Assembly (NCBI GenBank): GCA_011390385.1
Contig: JAABSN010000002.1
Span: 1 to 50,948 of the forward strand
Direction: 5' to 3'
From: Thioalkalivibrio nitratireducens
GTDB taxonomy: Bacteria > Pseudomonadota > Gammaproteobacteria > Ectothiorhodospirales > Ectothiorhodospiraceae
Length of the DNA: 50,948 bases
Shown: positions 37,753 through 46,658 of the stretch, piece after piece
How the letters are laid out: the number at the start of each line of letters is the position of its first letter
Position numbering within the stretch: the first letter of the stretch is position 1
The notes under the pieces: model-generated
Told to the model about the DNA's origin: nothing
Seen by the model: the letters and a program-made list of their open reading frames with translations, nothing else
Databases searched by the model: none
Made by a program: the position numbers and the translations under genes

Positions 37753-38055
37753 TCAATGATCATGATGTCCGATATCGGTGTAATCCTTGTCAGAAAACAG
37801 GTTCTCCCGGAGTTCCTTGTCGAACACCTTGTTCTTGCGCCGGATCCACTCCAGAACCATCGCCGCGTGCTCGATCTCCTCGTCGCGGTTGTGCGCAAGA
37901 ATCGCCTTTAGCTCGGGATCCTTGCAGGCATCCACCCGCTGCTGGTACCAGTCGACGGCCTCCAGTTCTTCCATCAACGAGACGATGGCCCGATGCATCT
38001 CCCGGCTCTCGTCACTCAGTTCCGCTACGGGTTCGTGGTATCCATCACTCGACAT
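37753..38055 (-). CDS. Encapsulated-ferritin-like (EncFtn-type) protein without visible cargo peptide
   Basis: A 100-residue two-helix ferritin-like protein. It matches the encapsulated ferritin family: HRAIVSLMEELEAVDWYQQR and ILAHNRDEEIEHAAMVLEW are nearly those of the Rhodospirillum rubrum protein as I recall it. By that alignment E30, E60 and H63 would be the ferroxidase ligands (E32, E62 and H65 there), and W36-Y37 are also kept. Such proteins assemble as decamers that oxidise Fe(II). The C terminus (YTDIGHHDH) has no encapsulin-loading peptide, and there is no encapsulin gene in the window. Its stop is 41 bp from the DUF3501 start; GGGAGAATC precedes the ATG. Confidence 0.85.
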   Translation of the reverse strand: MSSDGYHEPVAELSDESREMHRAIVSLMEELEAVDWYQQRVDACKDPELKAILAHNRDEEIEHAAMVLEWIRRKNKVFDKELRENLFSDKDYTDIGHHDH

Positions 38056-38082
38056 CTTCGATTCTCCCTGGTCGGGTTGGTT

Positions 38083-39429
38083 TTACAGGCCGTAGGCCTT
38101 GCGCAACAGCGTCAAGGGATGTTCCGGCTCTCGATCTTCTTTCAGGCCGTTTTCGATCATATGCCCAGCCATCGGGCAATCGCTGGAAAAATGATCGGCC
38201 TCCGCCTTCTGTACTCGCGTCACCACGGGCCGGCAGATTTTCGTTGCCGTCTCGAAATACTCGCTCTTCACGCCATAGGTCCCATCGTGGCCCGAGCAGC
38301 GCTCGATCACGTCGAGCTCGGTGCCGGGCACCAGTTTCAGCAGGTCGCGAGTCTTCAGCCCCATGTTCTGCACCCGCAGGTGGCAGGCGGCGTGATAGGC
38401 AATCTTGCCCAGCGGTTGCGGAAATTCGGTCTTCAGCTTGCCACCAGCGTGACGCGCCATCAGGTATTCGAAGGGGTCGAAGATCCGGCCCTTGACCGAC
38501 TGCACGTCGGCATCGTCGGGGAACATCAGTGGTAGTTCCTGCTTGAACATCAACACACAGGACGGCACCGGGCCGACGATGTCGTAGCCCTGATCGATCA
38601 TGCGTTTCATCGCCGGGATATTCGCATCCTTGGCTGCCGCCACCGCTTTCAGGTCGCCCAGCTCAAGCTTGGGCATGCCGCAGCACTGTTCCTTGTCGAC
38701 CAGGGTCACTTCGATGCCGTTGTGGTTGAAGACCTTGACCAGATCCTCGACGATATGCGGCTCGTTGAAATTGCCGTAACAGGTGGCGAACAGCGCCACG
38801 CGCCCGGTGGTGCCATTCGCCGATTCCGGCGCATTCACGGCGGCGGCGGCCTTGGCGGCGCGACTGCGTCCTTTGCGGCTGTGATATTTCGGCAGGCTGG
38901 CGTCGGGATGCACGCCCAGGGTCTTGTCCAGAAGCTTGCGCGCAAAGCCGGTGTTGTTCACCGCATTGACCGTCTGTGCCACGACCGGAATTCCAGCCAG
39001 CGTGCCGATCATGTCGGTACTGGACATGAGCTTGTGCGCCGCCTTGGCGCCCTCCTTGCTGAAGCGCGTCGCCTTGGCTCGCAGCATCAGATGCGGGAAG
39101 TCCACGTTCCACTCGTGCGGCGGCACGTAGGGGCATTTGGTCATGTAACAGAGATCACAGAGGTAGCAATGGTCGACGACTTTCCAGTAGTCGGCCTTCT
39201 TCACCCCGTCCACCTCCATGGTCTCGGATTCGTCGACCAGATCGAACAGGGTTGGAAAGGAATTGCACAGGCTGACGCAGCGGCGGCAACCGTGACAGAT
39301 GTCAAAGACGCGCTCCATCTCGGCGAAGAGCGGGCCTTCGTCATAAAATTCCGGGTTCTGCCAATCCAGCGGATGGCGGGTCGGAGCTTCCAGATTGCCT
39401 TCACGTTTGCTTTGCGTGGGCGCGGACAT
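38083..39429 (-). CDS. Iron-sulfur CCG-domain oxidoreductase (GlpC/HdrD-like)
   Basis: A 448-residue soluble protein. Two 4Fe-4S clusters are predicted by C45-x2-C48-x2-C51-x3-C55 ([11 protein letters not shown]) and C88-x2-C91-x2-C94-x4-C99 ([13 protein letters not shown]). Two CCG domains follow: [12 protein letters not shown] with [12 protein letters not shown], and [13 protein letters not shown] with [11 protein letters not shown], where the second CCG is CSG. This is the layout of GlpC and heterodisulfide reductase HdrD subunits, which pass electrons to or from a partner. No flavoprotein partner is adjacent. GGAGGG precedes ATG 39429. Its probable partners here are rubrerythrin and the ferritin-like protein (inference from operon). 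Confidence 0.88.
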   Translation of the reverse strand: MSAPTQSKREGNLEAPTRHPLDWQNPEFYDEGPLFAEMERVFDICHGCRRCVSLCNSFPTLFDLVDESETMEVDGVKKADYWKVVDHCYLCDLCYMTKCPYVPPHEWNVDFPHLMLRAKATRFSKEGAKAAHKLMSSTDMIGTLAGIPVVAQTVNAVNNTGFARKLLDKTLGVHPDASLPKYHSRKGRSRAAKAAAAVNAPESANGTTGRVALFATCYGNFNEPHIVEDLVKVFNHNGIEVTLVDKEQCCGMPKLELGDLKAVAAAKDANIPAMKRMIDQGYDIVGPVPSCVLMFKQELPLMFPDDADVQSVKGRIFDPFEYLMARHAGGKLKTEFPQPLGKIAYHAACHLRVQNMGLKTRDLLKLVPGTELDVIERCSGHDGTYGVKSEYFETATKICRPVVTRVQKAEADHFSSDCPMAGHMIENGLKEDREPEHPLTLLRKAYGL

Positions 39430-39515
39430 GAATCCCTCCAACTGGGCCTGAAGTCATCACTGACGATGGGTGGGGCTGCAACGCAACCCCACCCGATCAC
39501 ATTCCCTGCAACCGA

Positions 39516-39935
39516 TCAGGCGTCCAGGCTATCCAGCGCCTTCTGGAAGCGATTGGCGTGCGAACGCTCGGCCTTGGCCAGCGTTTCGAACCAGTCGGCG
39601 ATTTCGTCGAAACCTTCGTCGCGCGCAGACTTCGCCATGCCCGGGTACATGTCGGTGTACTCGTGCGTCTCGCCGGCAATGGCCGTCTTCAGATTGGCCT
39701 CGGTACCACCAAACGGCAGGCCGGTGGCGGGGTCGCCGCAGGATTCGAGGTATTCGAGATGACCATGGGCGTGACCGGTCTCACCCTCCGCGGTGGAACG
39801 GAACACGGTGGCCACATCGTTGTAGCCTTCGACATCCGCCTTGGATGCGAAGTACAGGTAGCGGCGGTTGGCCTGGGATTCGCCCGCAAAGGCGTCCTGC
39901 AGATTCTTCTCGGTCTTGCTGCCTTTCAATTCCAT
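39516..39935 (-). CDS. Rubrerythrin (diiron domain only)
   Basis: A 139-residue four-helix diiron protein without the C-terminal rubredoxin domain. Metal-binding repeats are visible: [54 protein letters not shown] and [10 protein letters not shown]. Rubrerythrins reduce hydrogen peroxide to water. Because the rubredoxin part is missing, electrons must come from a separate donor, possibly the CCG protein encoded next. GAGGAGAAAACG precedes the ATG. It is the first gene of the operon and lies below two palindromic operators. Confidence 0.93.
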   Translation of the reverse strand: MELKGSKTEKNLQDAFAGESQANRRYLYFASKADVEGYNDVATVFRSTAEGETGHAHGHLEYLESCGDPATGLPFGGTEANLKTAIAGETHEYTDMYPGMAKSARDEGFDEIADWFETLAKAERSHANRFQKALDSLDA

Positions 39936-40009
39936 CGTTTTCTCCTCTTTACACTGGGTTGCTGTGCATCACACGACGCGCAAGCATCTGTTGAATGCAG
40001 GCACGAGGC

Positions 40010-40024
40010 TTAGACTCCGTCTAA
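40010..40024. promoter_or_regulatory. Operator-like palindrome 1 upstream of rubrerythrin
   Basis: TTAGAC-TCC-GTCTAA is a perfect palindrome with a 3-bp centre, placed around +5 to +19 relative to the expected transcription start. It repeats the core of operator 2, 29 bp away centre to centre. Confidence 0.75.
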
Positions 40025-40035
40025 ACCGTGTCGAC

Positions 40036-40064
40036 ACTTTAGACTCCGTCTAAACCATTGTCAA
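40036..40064 (-). promoter_or_regulatory. Candidate sigma70 promoter of the rubrerythrin operon
   Basis: On the minus strand TTGACA (40064-40059) is followed after 17 bp by TAAAGT (40041-40036), a perfect -35 and a 4/6 -10. The expected start is about 40029, roughly 95 bp upstream of the rubrerythrin ATG. Operator 2 fills the spacer and overlaps the -10. Confidence 0.6.
40038..40054. promoter_or_regulatory. Operator-like palindrome 2 upstream of rubrerythrin
   Basis: TTTAGACTCCGTCTAAA is a perfect 17-bp palindrome with a 3-bp centre. It resembles the operators of Fur-superfamily regulators such as the alphaproteobacterial Irr box (TTTAGAA-N3-TTCTAAA), but the binding protein is not identified. 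Confidence 0.8.
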
Positions 40065-40153
40065 CGCCCTCTGACTGCGCCTCGGCAAGAACACCCTTTC
40101 CAGACGGCTCAGGATTCTGTACCTTCTGAACCTTCTTTAGAACCCTGCGTACC

Positions 40154-40444
40154 ATGACCACGTCGACCCCCGAATCACCGGCCGCCTTCGAGGCGGCAAT
40201 GGATGCCCTGGAGCAACTCGTCACCCGCATGGAGGCGGGCGATCTGGCTCTGGAGGAATCCCTGCAGGAGTACCAGCGTGGCATGGAACTCGTTCGCAGC
40301 TGCGAGCAGGCGCTGGACGAAGCACAGCGTCGGATCGAGAGCGCGATCGAGGAGCCTGCCCCGTCTTCTCTCCCCAACACGTCCGACCACAATGACTCTA
40401 CAAAGGTTCAGGGTATTGCCGACGCCGACGATGTCCCGTTCTGA
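40154..40444 (+). CDS. xseB: Exodeoxyribonuclease VII small subunit XseB
   Basis: A 96-residue helical protein with the XseB pattern: FEAAMDALEQLVTRMEAGDLALEESLQEYQRGMELVRSCEQAL. It assembles with XseA to degrade single-stranded DNA. The C-terminal 25 residues are longer and more acidic than usual. It starts the xseB-ispA-dxs cluster common in gammaproteobacteria; ispA follows 15 bp later. Confidence 0.93.
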   Translation: MTTSTPESPAAFEAAMDALEQLVTRMEAGDLALEESLQEYQRGMELVRSCEQALDEAQRRIESAIEEPAPSSLPNTSDHNDSTKVQGIADADDVPF

Positions 40445-40459
40445 CTCCATCGCTCGCGT

Positions 40460-41338
40460 GTGAAAGACCGGATCGAAGCGTATCAGACCCGCATCGAGTC
40501 CTTTCTGGACCGGTTGCTGGACCCGGCACAGACACCTGTCCCCGGGCTGATGGCCGCGATGCGCTATTCCACGCTGGGCGGCGGCAAACGCATGCGGCCG
40601 CTGCTCGCCTACGCTACTGGAGAAGCTGTGGGAGCGCCCGGGGCGGCTCTCGATGGCATCGCCGCTGCCGTGGAAATGATCCACGTGTACTCGCTGATCC
40701 ACGATGACTTGCCAGCCATGGACGACGATGACATGCGCCGAGGCAAGCCGACCTGCCACAAGGTCTATGGCGAGGCGGTGGCTGTACTTGCCGGAGATGC
40801 ATTGCAGGCGCTGGCATTCGCGGTGCTTGCGGACGATGCAGTCAGCACGAACCCGTCGCTGCGGCTTGCGCTGGTATCGGGCCTTGCCGAGGCGGCCGGC
40901 CTGCGCGGCATGGCCGGCGGTCAGGCCATGGATCTCGCCTCGGAGGGTCGATCACTCGGCATCGGGGAACTGGAACAGATGCACCGATTGAAAACCGGAG
41001 CGCTGATTCGCGCCTCGGTGGTACTGCCGGCATACGCTGGAAACGTAGACGCCTCGATCCAGTCACGGCTGTCCGCCTACGCTGAATGCATCGGGCTGGC
41101 GTTCCAGATTCGCGACGACCTTCTCGACGTCGAGGGCGATCCTGCGCTTCTTGGAAAAGCCTGCGGCGCCGACCAGTTGTTGCGGAAAGCGACCTTTCCA
41201 GGACTTCTCGGAATCGAGGCGTCGCGCAAGCGAGCGCTCGATCTGGTCGAGGAGGGGCTGGAGAATCTGCAACCCCTCGGAGATGAGGCTGACTTGCTTC
41301 GCTTTCTCGCCCGCTACATTGTGGAGCGAATGCATTGA
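40460..41338 (+). CDS. ispA: Farnesyl diphosphate synthase IspA
   Basis: A 292-residue short-chain prenyltransferase that joins IPP to DMAPP and GPP to give farnesyl diphosphate. First aspartate-rich motif DDLPAMDDDD at 82-91, second motif DD-LLD at 219-223, and GGKRMRP at 41-47 for the diphosphate. It starts at GTG 40460. Translation of xseB, ispA and dxs is likely linked to isoprenoid supply. Confidence 0.95.
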   Translation: MKDRIEAYQTRIESFLDRLLDPAQTPVPGLMAAMRYSTLGGGKRMRPLLAYATGEAVGAPGAALDGIAAAVEMIHVYSLIHDDLPAMDDDDMRRGKPTCHKVYGEAVAVLAGDALQALAFAVLADDAVSTNPSLRLALVSGLAEAAGLRGMAGGQAMDLASEGRSLGIGELEQMHRLKTGALIRASVVLPAYAGNVDASIQSRLSAYAECIGLAFQIRDDLLDVEGDPALLGKACGADQLLRKATFPGLLGIEASRKRALDLVEEGLENLQPLGDEADLLRFLARYIVERMH

Positions 41339-41480
41339 GTCGGTATCCGTCGATGGAGCATCAACGCCCGCGTTGCAGCGGCGGCAACAGTCACGCACGC
41401 CAGGGACGCCATTGCACAGGCGCTGCCCTTGCTGGTTTTCCTGGTAGTGGCCACTCCAACGTGCGGCACGGAAGGCAGCG

Positions 41481-43394
41481 GTGACGAATTCCACGTCGAT
41501 CCTGGAATCCATCGACTGGCCCGCGGACCTCCGTCGCTGCAAGACTGGGGATCTGGAGCTGATCGCCGCGGAGCTGCGGCAATTTCTGATCGAGACCGTA
41601 GCCAAGACCGGTGGCCACCTCGCTGCCAATCTTGGTACCGTCGAACTGACTCTGGCCCTGCACTATGTGTTCGATACGCCCAGCGACAGAATCGTATGGG
41701 ATGTGGGCCATCAGGCTTATGCGCACAAGATTCTCACGGGCCGCCGCTCAGCGATGGCCACCCTGCGCCAGTATGGCGGCACGGCCGGCTTCCCGAAACG
41801 GGACGAGAGTGAGTATGACGCCTTTGGCACCGGGCACTCGAGTACGTCGATCAGTGCAGCCGCCGGAATGGCCATAGCCGCCGCTCAGGCGGGTCGACAC
41901 AACCGCCATGTCGCCGTGATCGGCGACGGCGCGATGACGGCCGGAATGGCCTTCGAGGCGCTGAACCACGTTGGTGACCTCGACTGCAACCTGCTGGTGA
42001 TTCTGAACGACAACGAAATGTCGATCTCCCGGAACGTCGGCGCGATGAGCCAATACCTGGCCCGGCTACTGTCCGGACGCTTGTACACCAGCGTGCGCGA
42101 AGGATCCAAACGGATGCTGGAATACATTCCTCCGGTCAAGGCATTCGCGCAACGCGCCGAGGAGCACGTAAAGGGCATGATCACCCCGGGTACCCTGTTC
42201 GAAGAACTGGGTTTCCGCTACTTTGGACCGATGGATGGGCACGATGTCGGCGGACTGGCGACCGTGTTGGGCAACCTGCGCGACATCGAGGGACCCCGAC
42301 TGCTGCACATCGTGACCCGCAAGGGCCATGGCTACGGGCCGGCCGAGGACGATCCCTGCCGTTACCACGGTGTCGGACAATTCAGCCCCGAGGCCGGAAT
42401 TGCCAGGAATTCCGGGGTCAAGGCACCGACCTATACCGATATTTTCGGAACCTGGCTGTGCGACCAGGCAAGGGCCGATTCGCGTCTCATGGCCATCACC
42501 CCGGCCATGCGCGAAGGTTCCGGTCTCGTAGAGTTCTCCCAGAAGTTCCCAAACCGGTATTTCGATGTCGGGATTGCCGAACAGCACGCGGTCACGCTGG
42601 CGGCTGGAATGGCCTGCGAAGGGTTGCACCCGGTAGTGGCGATCTACTCGACATTCCTTCAGCGAGCCATGGATCAGGTGATCCACGATGTGGCCCTGCA
42701 GAACCTGCCCGTGCTGTTCGCCATTGACCGCGCGGGGATCGTCGGGCCCGACGGTCCCACACACGCGGGAACGTTTGACATCAGTCTGTTGCGCCCGATT
42801 CCGAACCTGGTACTGATGGCACCAGCCAACGAGACCGAATGCAGGCAGATGCTCAGCACCGGATACGCCCATGACGGTCCGGCGGCGGTCCGTTACCCGC
42901 GTGGTTCCGGTCCCGGTCTTCTCCCAGACGATGGCCTCGAAACGATACCGATCGGCACCGGGCAGGTTCAGCGCAAGGGGCGTCGCGTCGCACTGCTCAA
43001 CTTCGGTCCTCTGCTCCAGGAAGCAATGAAAGCCGGTGATGAAATCGATGCGACCGTGGTCAACATGCGTTTCATCAAGCCCCTCGACACCCGCTTGCTC
43101 ACCGAACTCGCCCGGGAGCACGAATACTTCGTCACCATCGAGGACAACGTTGTCGCGGGAGGTGCTGGCAGCGCGGTGCTGGAGTGGCTGGCAACCGAGA
43201 GGTACTCGCTGCCCTGCCTTGCGCTGGGGCTACCGGATCGCTTCACCCAGCATGGACCGCGAGAACGACTCCTCGCTGACCACGGACTCGATGCGGCCGG
43301 TATCGTTGCCGCCATTCGCCATGCTGGTATCCCGGTAACTTGCAAGGACATGATTGAGCAAATATCTTCCAGGACTTTGAGTGCCGGAAGCTAG
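41481..43394 (+). CDS. dxs: 1-deoxy-D-xylulose-5-phosphate synthase Dxs
   Basis: A 637-residue thiamine-diphosphate enzyme, first step of the MEP isoprenoid pathway (pyruvate plus glyceraldehyde 3-phosphate). Motifs: [53 protein letters not shown] for ThDP/Mg binding, and [17 protein letters not shown] plus [15 protein letters not shown] in the pyrimidine domain. It starts at GTG 41481 after GGAAGG. It lies 142 bp after ispA, the same pathway. Confidence 0.96.
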   Translation: MTNSTSILESIDWPADLRRCKTGDLELIAAELRQFLIETVAKTGGHLAANLGTVELTLALHYVFDTPSDRIVWDVGHQAYAHKILTGRRSAMATLRQYGGTAGFPKRDESEYDAFGTGHSSTSISAAAGMAIAAAQAGRHNRHVAVIGDGAMTAGMAFEALNHVGDLDCNLLVILNDNEMSISRNVGAMSQYLARLLSGRLYTSVREGSKRMLEYIPPVKAFAQRAEEHVKGMITPGTLFEELGFRYFGPMDGHDVGGLATVLGNLRDIEGPRLLHIVTRKGHGYGPAEDDPCRYHGVGQFSPEAGIARNSGVKAPTYTDIFGTWLCDQARADSRLMAITPAMREGSGLVEFSQKFPNRYFDVGIAEQHAVTLAAGMACEGLHPVVAIYSTFLQRAMDQVIHDVALQNLPVLFAIDRAGIVGPDGPTHAGTFDISLLRPIPNLVLMAPANETECRQMLSTGYAHDGPAAVRYPRGSGPGLLPDDGLETIPIGTGQVQRKGRRVALLNFGPLLQEAMKAGDEIDATVVNMRFIKPLDTRLLTELAREHEYFVTIEDNVVAGGAGSAVLEWLATERYSLPCLALGLPDRFTQHGPRERLLADHGLDAAGIVAAIRHAGIPVTCKDMIEQISSRTLSAGS

Positions 43395-43408
43395 GAAGAT
43401 TATCAGGC

Positions 43409-43813
43409 ATGCTCGCGACCTACACACTCCGTGTTCTGACTGACTTCGCTTCGGCACATACCCTGCGCGACTACCCTGGTCAGTGCGCGAACCTGCATGG
43501 CCACAACTGGAAGGTCGAGGTCGAGGTCGAAGCCACGAGCCTCGACGAAATGGGCATGGCGGTGGACTTCAAGGTCGTGAAGAATCACGCTCGTGAGATC
43601 GCGGGCCGACTCGATCATCAGTACCTGAACGATGTCGAGCCGTTCACACGAATCAACCCCACCGCCGAAAACATTGCCCAATGGTTTTTTCGGGAGATGG
43701 CTCGAGAGATCGACCGGCCGGGGCTTCGGGTCAGCGCATTGACCTTATGGGAGACGGAACGGGCGTCCGTGCGTTATGCGGAATCCGGATCTGCGCCCGA
43801 CACAGCCGCCTGA
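43409..43813 (+). CDS. queD: 6-carboxytetrahydropterin synthase QueD
   Basis: A 134-residue pterin-fold enzyme that converts 7,8-dihydroneopterin triphosphate to 6-carboxytetrahydropterin in queuosine and 7-deazaguanine synthesis. Zinc ligands H17, H30 and H32 (SAHTL, LHGHNW) and catalytic C26 are present, with DFKVVKNHAREIAGRLDHQYLND and the Glu near NPTAENIA. It begins 14 bp after dxs. No other queuosine genes are nearby. Confidence 0.9.
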   Translation: MLATYTLRVLTDFASAHTLRDYPGQCANLHGHNWKVEVEVEATSLDEMGMAVDFKVVKNHAREIAGRLDHQYLNDVEPFTRINPTAENIAQWFFREMAREIDRPGLRVSALTLWETERASVRYAESGSAPDTAA

Positions 43814-43876
43814 AGCGGCGACCTGCCATGAATGCTGCACGGGCTTGTCGCGGAAAGGCTGGTCCCGGCTGCCTCG

Positions 43877-45295
43877 TCAAAGATTGCGTGACGCGTAGTC
43901 CGCAAGGCGCGAACGTTCACCACGGGTCAGGGTGATGTGTCCGCTGTGAGTCCAGCTACGAAAGCGATCGACAACGAAGGTCAGGCCAGACGTGGTTTCG
44001 GTCAAGTAGGGCGTATCGATCTGCGCAATGTTGCCCAGCGCAACGACCTTGGAACCGGGTCCGGCGCGGGTAATCAGGGTCTTCATCTGCTTGCTGGTCA
44101 GATTCTGAGCCTCGTCAAGAATGATGTATCGGTTCAGAAACGTGCGGCCACGCATGAAATTGAGTGAACGGATTTTCAGACGACTCTGAATCACGTCGTT
44201 GGTCGCAGCCCGCCCCCAGTCCCCGGCATTGTCCGACTTGGTCAGCACCTCGAGATTGTCCATCAGGGCGCCCATCCACGGGGTCATCTTCTCTTCTTCG
44301 GTACCGGGAAGAAAGCCGATATCCTCGCCTACAGGGATGGTGACCCGGGTCATGATGATTTCCCGGTAGGTATTGTCCTCGAGCGTCTGGGCCAGACCTG
44401 CGGCCAGCGTCAGCAAGGTCTTGCCCGTACCTGCGGCTCCGACCAGGGAAACGAAGTCGACCTCGGGATCCATCAACAGATTCAGCGCAAAGTTCTGCTC
44501 GCGGTTGCGGGCGTTGATCCCCCAGACCGTGTGGCGTGGATGAATATAGTCATCCACCAGTTCGATCACCGCCGCCTCGGCCTGTTGGTCGATCTCCAGA
44601 ACGATCGCCTGCACCGCGTTGTCGCCATCCCTGTAGATGAACTGGTTCGGCTGCCACTGCGTGACCAACGGGCCGGTCACGCGGTAGTAGGTGCGTCCGC
44701 TTTCCTGCCATGATTCCATTTCCTGGCCGTGCGACTCCCAGAAATCGGCTGGGAGTTCCACCATGCCCGAATACAGCAGGCTGACATCGTCGAGTACCTG
44801 GTCATTGAAATAATCCTCCGCATGCAAACCCAGCACCGCGGCCTTGATACGCAGGTTGATGTCCTTGGACACCAGAGTGATTCTGGCATCGGGTTGTTCC
44901 CCCTGCAGTGCCAGCGCAGTCGCCAGTATCGTGTTGTCGGGCGTCGAACCCGGCAGCGTGTCAGGCAGATGCGCGACCATCGCCCGAGTCTGAAAGAAGA
45001 GGCGCCCGGTCGGGGCGAGGGGAGACTCTGCCAGCGACGGAGGATACAGCGGCAGACCCTGAGCGATCTGCGTATGCGTTGCATCCTGGGTCAATTCGTC
45101 GATGAAACGGCTGACCTGGCGCACATTGCGCGCCACTTCCGACATACCCTTCTTGCCTTTGTCCAGTTCTTCCAGAACGACCATCGGCAGAAAGACATCG
45201 TGCTCGTGGAATCGGAACAGAGCGGTGGGATCGTGCATCAGCACGTTGGTATCAAGGACCAGCAGACGATTCAAGCGCATTTCCTTCTTGACCAT
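43877..45295 (-). CDS. PIN-PhoH ATPase (PhoH family)
   Basis: A 472-residue protein joining an N-terminal PIN-like RNase domain (LLVLDTNVLMHDPTALFRF, DNTILATALALQG, LVSKDINLRIKAAVLG) to a C-terminal PhoH ATPase domain: Walker A GAAGTGKTLL, Walker B RYIILDEAQNLT, then VVALGNIAQIDTPYL. Fused PIN-PhoH proteins are thought to act on RNA as ATP-dependent nuclease/helicase. The ATG at 45295 follows GGAGGGCCTC; the frame is open upstream to 45421. It converges with queD. Confidence 0.93.
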   Translation of the reverse strand: MVKKEMRLNRLLVLDTNVLMHDPTALFRFHEHDVFLPMVVLEELDKGKKGMSEVARNVRQVSRFIDELTQDATHTQIAQGLPLYPPSLAESPLAPTGRLFFQTRAMVAHLPDTLPGSTPDNTILATALALQGEQPDARITLVSKDINLRIKAAVLGLHAEDYFNDQVLDDVSLLYSGMVELPADFWESHGQEMESWQESGRTYYRVTGPLVTQWQPNQFIYRDGDNAVQAIVLEIDQQAEAAVIELVDDYIHPRHTVWGINARNREQNFALNLLMDPEVDFVSLVGAAGTGKTLLTLAAGLAQTLEDNTYREIIMTRVTIPVGEDIGFLPGTEEEKMTPWMGALMDNLEVLTKSDNAGDWGRAATNDVIQSRLKIRSLNFMRGRTFLNRYIILDEAQNLTSKQMKTLITRAGPGSKVVALGNIAQIDTPYLTETTSGLTFVVDRFRSWTHSGHITLTRGERSRLADYASRNL

Positions 45296-45329
45296 GAGGC
45301 CCTCCATCGGGCATCGACGGATGGGACCG

Positions 45330-45797
45330 CTATAAAGCCTGCACGGTGGCCAGAACGTCGGCAACGTGACCCGGCACCTTGACCTTGCGCCACTCGTGAC
45401 GCAGCAGACCCTTTTCGTCAATCAGAAAGGTGGAGCGTTCGATTCCACGCACCTGTTTACCGTACATGTTCTTCATCTGGATGACGTCGAAGGCATTGCA
45501 CAGCAACTCATCGGCATCGCTCAACAGGTCAAAGGGCAACCCCTCCTTCGCCCGGAATTTCTCATGACTCTGCACACTATCTCGCGAAACGCCCAGAATC
45601 ACCGCATTGGCCGCTTCGAAATCGGCCATGGTCGCTGCGAAATCGCGCCCCTCGCTGGTGCACCCGGGGGTCGCATCCTTGGGATAAAAGTAGAGAACCA
45701 CGTTCCTGCCCTCGAAATCGGACAGGGCCAGCGTCCGTCCGCCGGTGGCAGGAACACGGATATCGGTCGGAACAGGTTGATTGATCGCTATACTCAT
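45330..45797 (-). CDS. bcp: Thiol peroxidase Bcp (BCP/PrxQ-type peroxiredoxin)
   Basis: A 155-residue peroxiredoxin that reduces hydroperoxides. The peroxidatic cysteine is C46 (DATPGCTSEGRDF). The usual BCP resolving Cys five residues later is absent, so the protein may use a Cys elsewhere or act by the 1-Cys mechanism. RSTFLIDEKGLLRHEWRKVKVPGH is the typical C-terminal part. GGAGG lies just before ATG 45797. The start at 46259 that is open in frame is not supported. Confidence 0.93.
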   Translation of the reverse strand: MSIAINQPVPTDIRVPATGGRTLALSDFEGRNVVLYFYPKDATPGCTSEGRDFAATMADFEAANAVILGVSRDSVQSHEKFRAKEGLPFDLLSDADELLCNAFDVIQMKNMYGKQVRGIERSTFLIDEKGLLRHEWRKVKVPGHVADVLATVQAL

Positions 45798-45859
45798 GAC
45801 ACCTCCTGGTTCGGGGACAAGGTTCGATGGGACTTGGAGTCGCCACCTGACCGGCATGT

Positions 45860-46414
45860 TCAGCCCTTGATGGGATCCAGTACACCATCGAGGTTGAGTT
45901 CGTCGCAGAAGTCCAGAAAATCGCCCCGCAGACTGGCCAGATGCTGTTCGGCAGGGATATCGATCACCATGTTGGCAGTAAACATGCGCGTTCCTGTCTG
46001 CTGCGCTCGAAACACGCGGGAATGCAGATCCCGGATGTTCACCCCACGGGAGGTGAAAAACCCGGCCAGCGCGTGCACGATCCCCACTTGATCGAGCGCC
46101 ACCACATCCACCGAGTAAGCCATTACCGGCGGCGCGACCTCTTCGGGTTGCGCACGGCGGGCAATGAGATTCAGACCGGTTTCGGTCTGCAACCGTGCGA
46201 TTTGGCTCTCCAACTTGCCAAGGGTCTTCCAGTTGCCACTGACTGCAAGGTTGATGCAACAGAATCCCGCCAGGACAGACATCCGACTGTCCTCTAGGTT
46301 GCAGCCGGTTTCCATTACGAAACGAGCGACCTGCTCGAGCAGACCGGGGCGATCAGCCCCGATCAGGACCATGACGAGGTGTGTGGCGGGCGTCGAGCCC
46401 TGAAGATCAGACAT
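45860..46414 (-). CDS. gcvR: Glycine cleavage system repressor-like ACT-domain protein (GcvR)
   Basis: A 184-residue protein with two ACT domains: VMVLIGADRPGLLEQVARFVMETGCNLEDSRMSVLAG at the N terminus and VDVVALDQVGIVHALAGFFTSRGVNIRDLHSRVF in the second half. GcvR is a glycine-responsive regulator that acts through GcvA in E. coli; a gcvR-bcp pair divergent from dapA is common in gammaproteobacteria. The ATG at 46414 is chosen; an in-frame ATG at 46450 adds 12 residues. Confidence 0.87.
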   Translation of the reverse strand: MSDLQGSTPATHLVMVLIGADRPGLLEQVARFVMETGCNLEDSRMSVLAGFCCINLAVSGNWKTLGKLESQIARLQTETGLNLIARRAQPEEVAPPVMAYSVDVVALDQVGIVHALAGFFTSRGVNIRDLHSRVFRAQQTGTRMFTANMVIDIPAEQHLASLRGDFLDFCDELNLDGVLDPIKG

Positions 46415-46658
46415 GGCGGCCCTGCAACCGGCGAAGTAGGCGGGCAACATATCACCTTGTGCCCCCCACGCAAACGATTTCCACCAGGCTGCGCGAGGTC
46501 AGTGGCTTATCAATGGCTCGGGAGACCGCAGAGGCCTTCCGTGTCGCGGGGGCCCACGGCCATGGGCGGCACCTGCGCACCACACATTGCCACCGTATTG
46601 CTTGAACCCCTTGATCGCCCACCGTTAGACTGCGGTACTGGCCTATCCGGAGGCGGAA

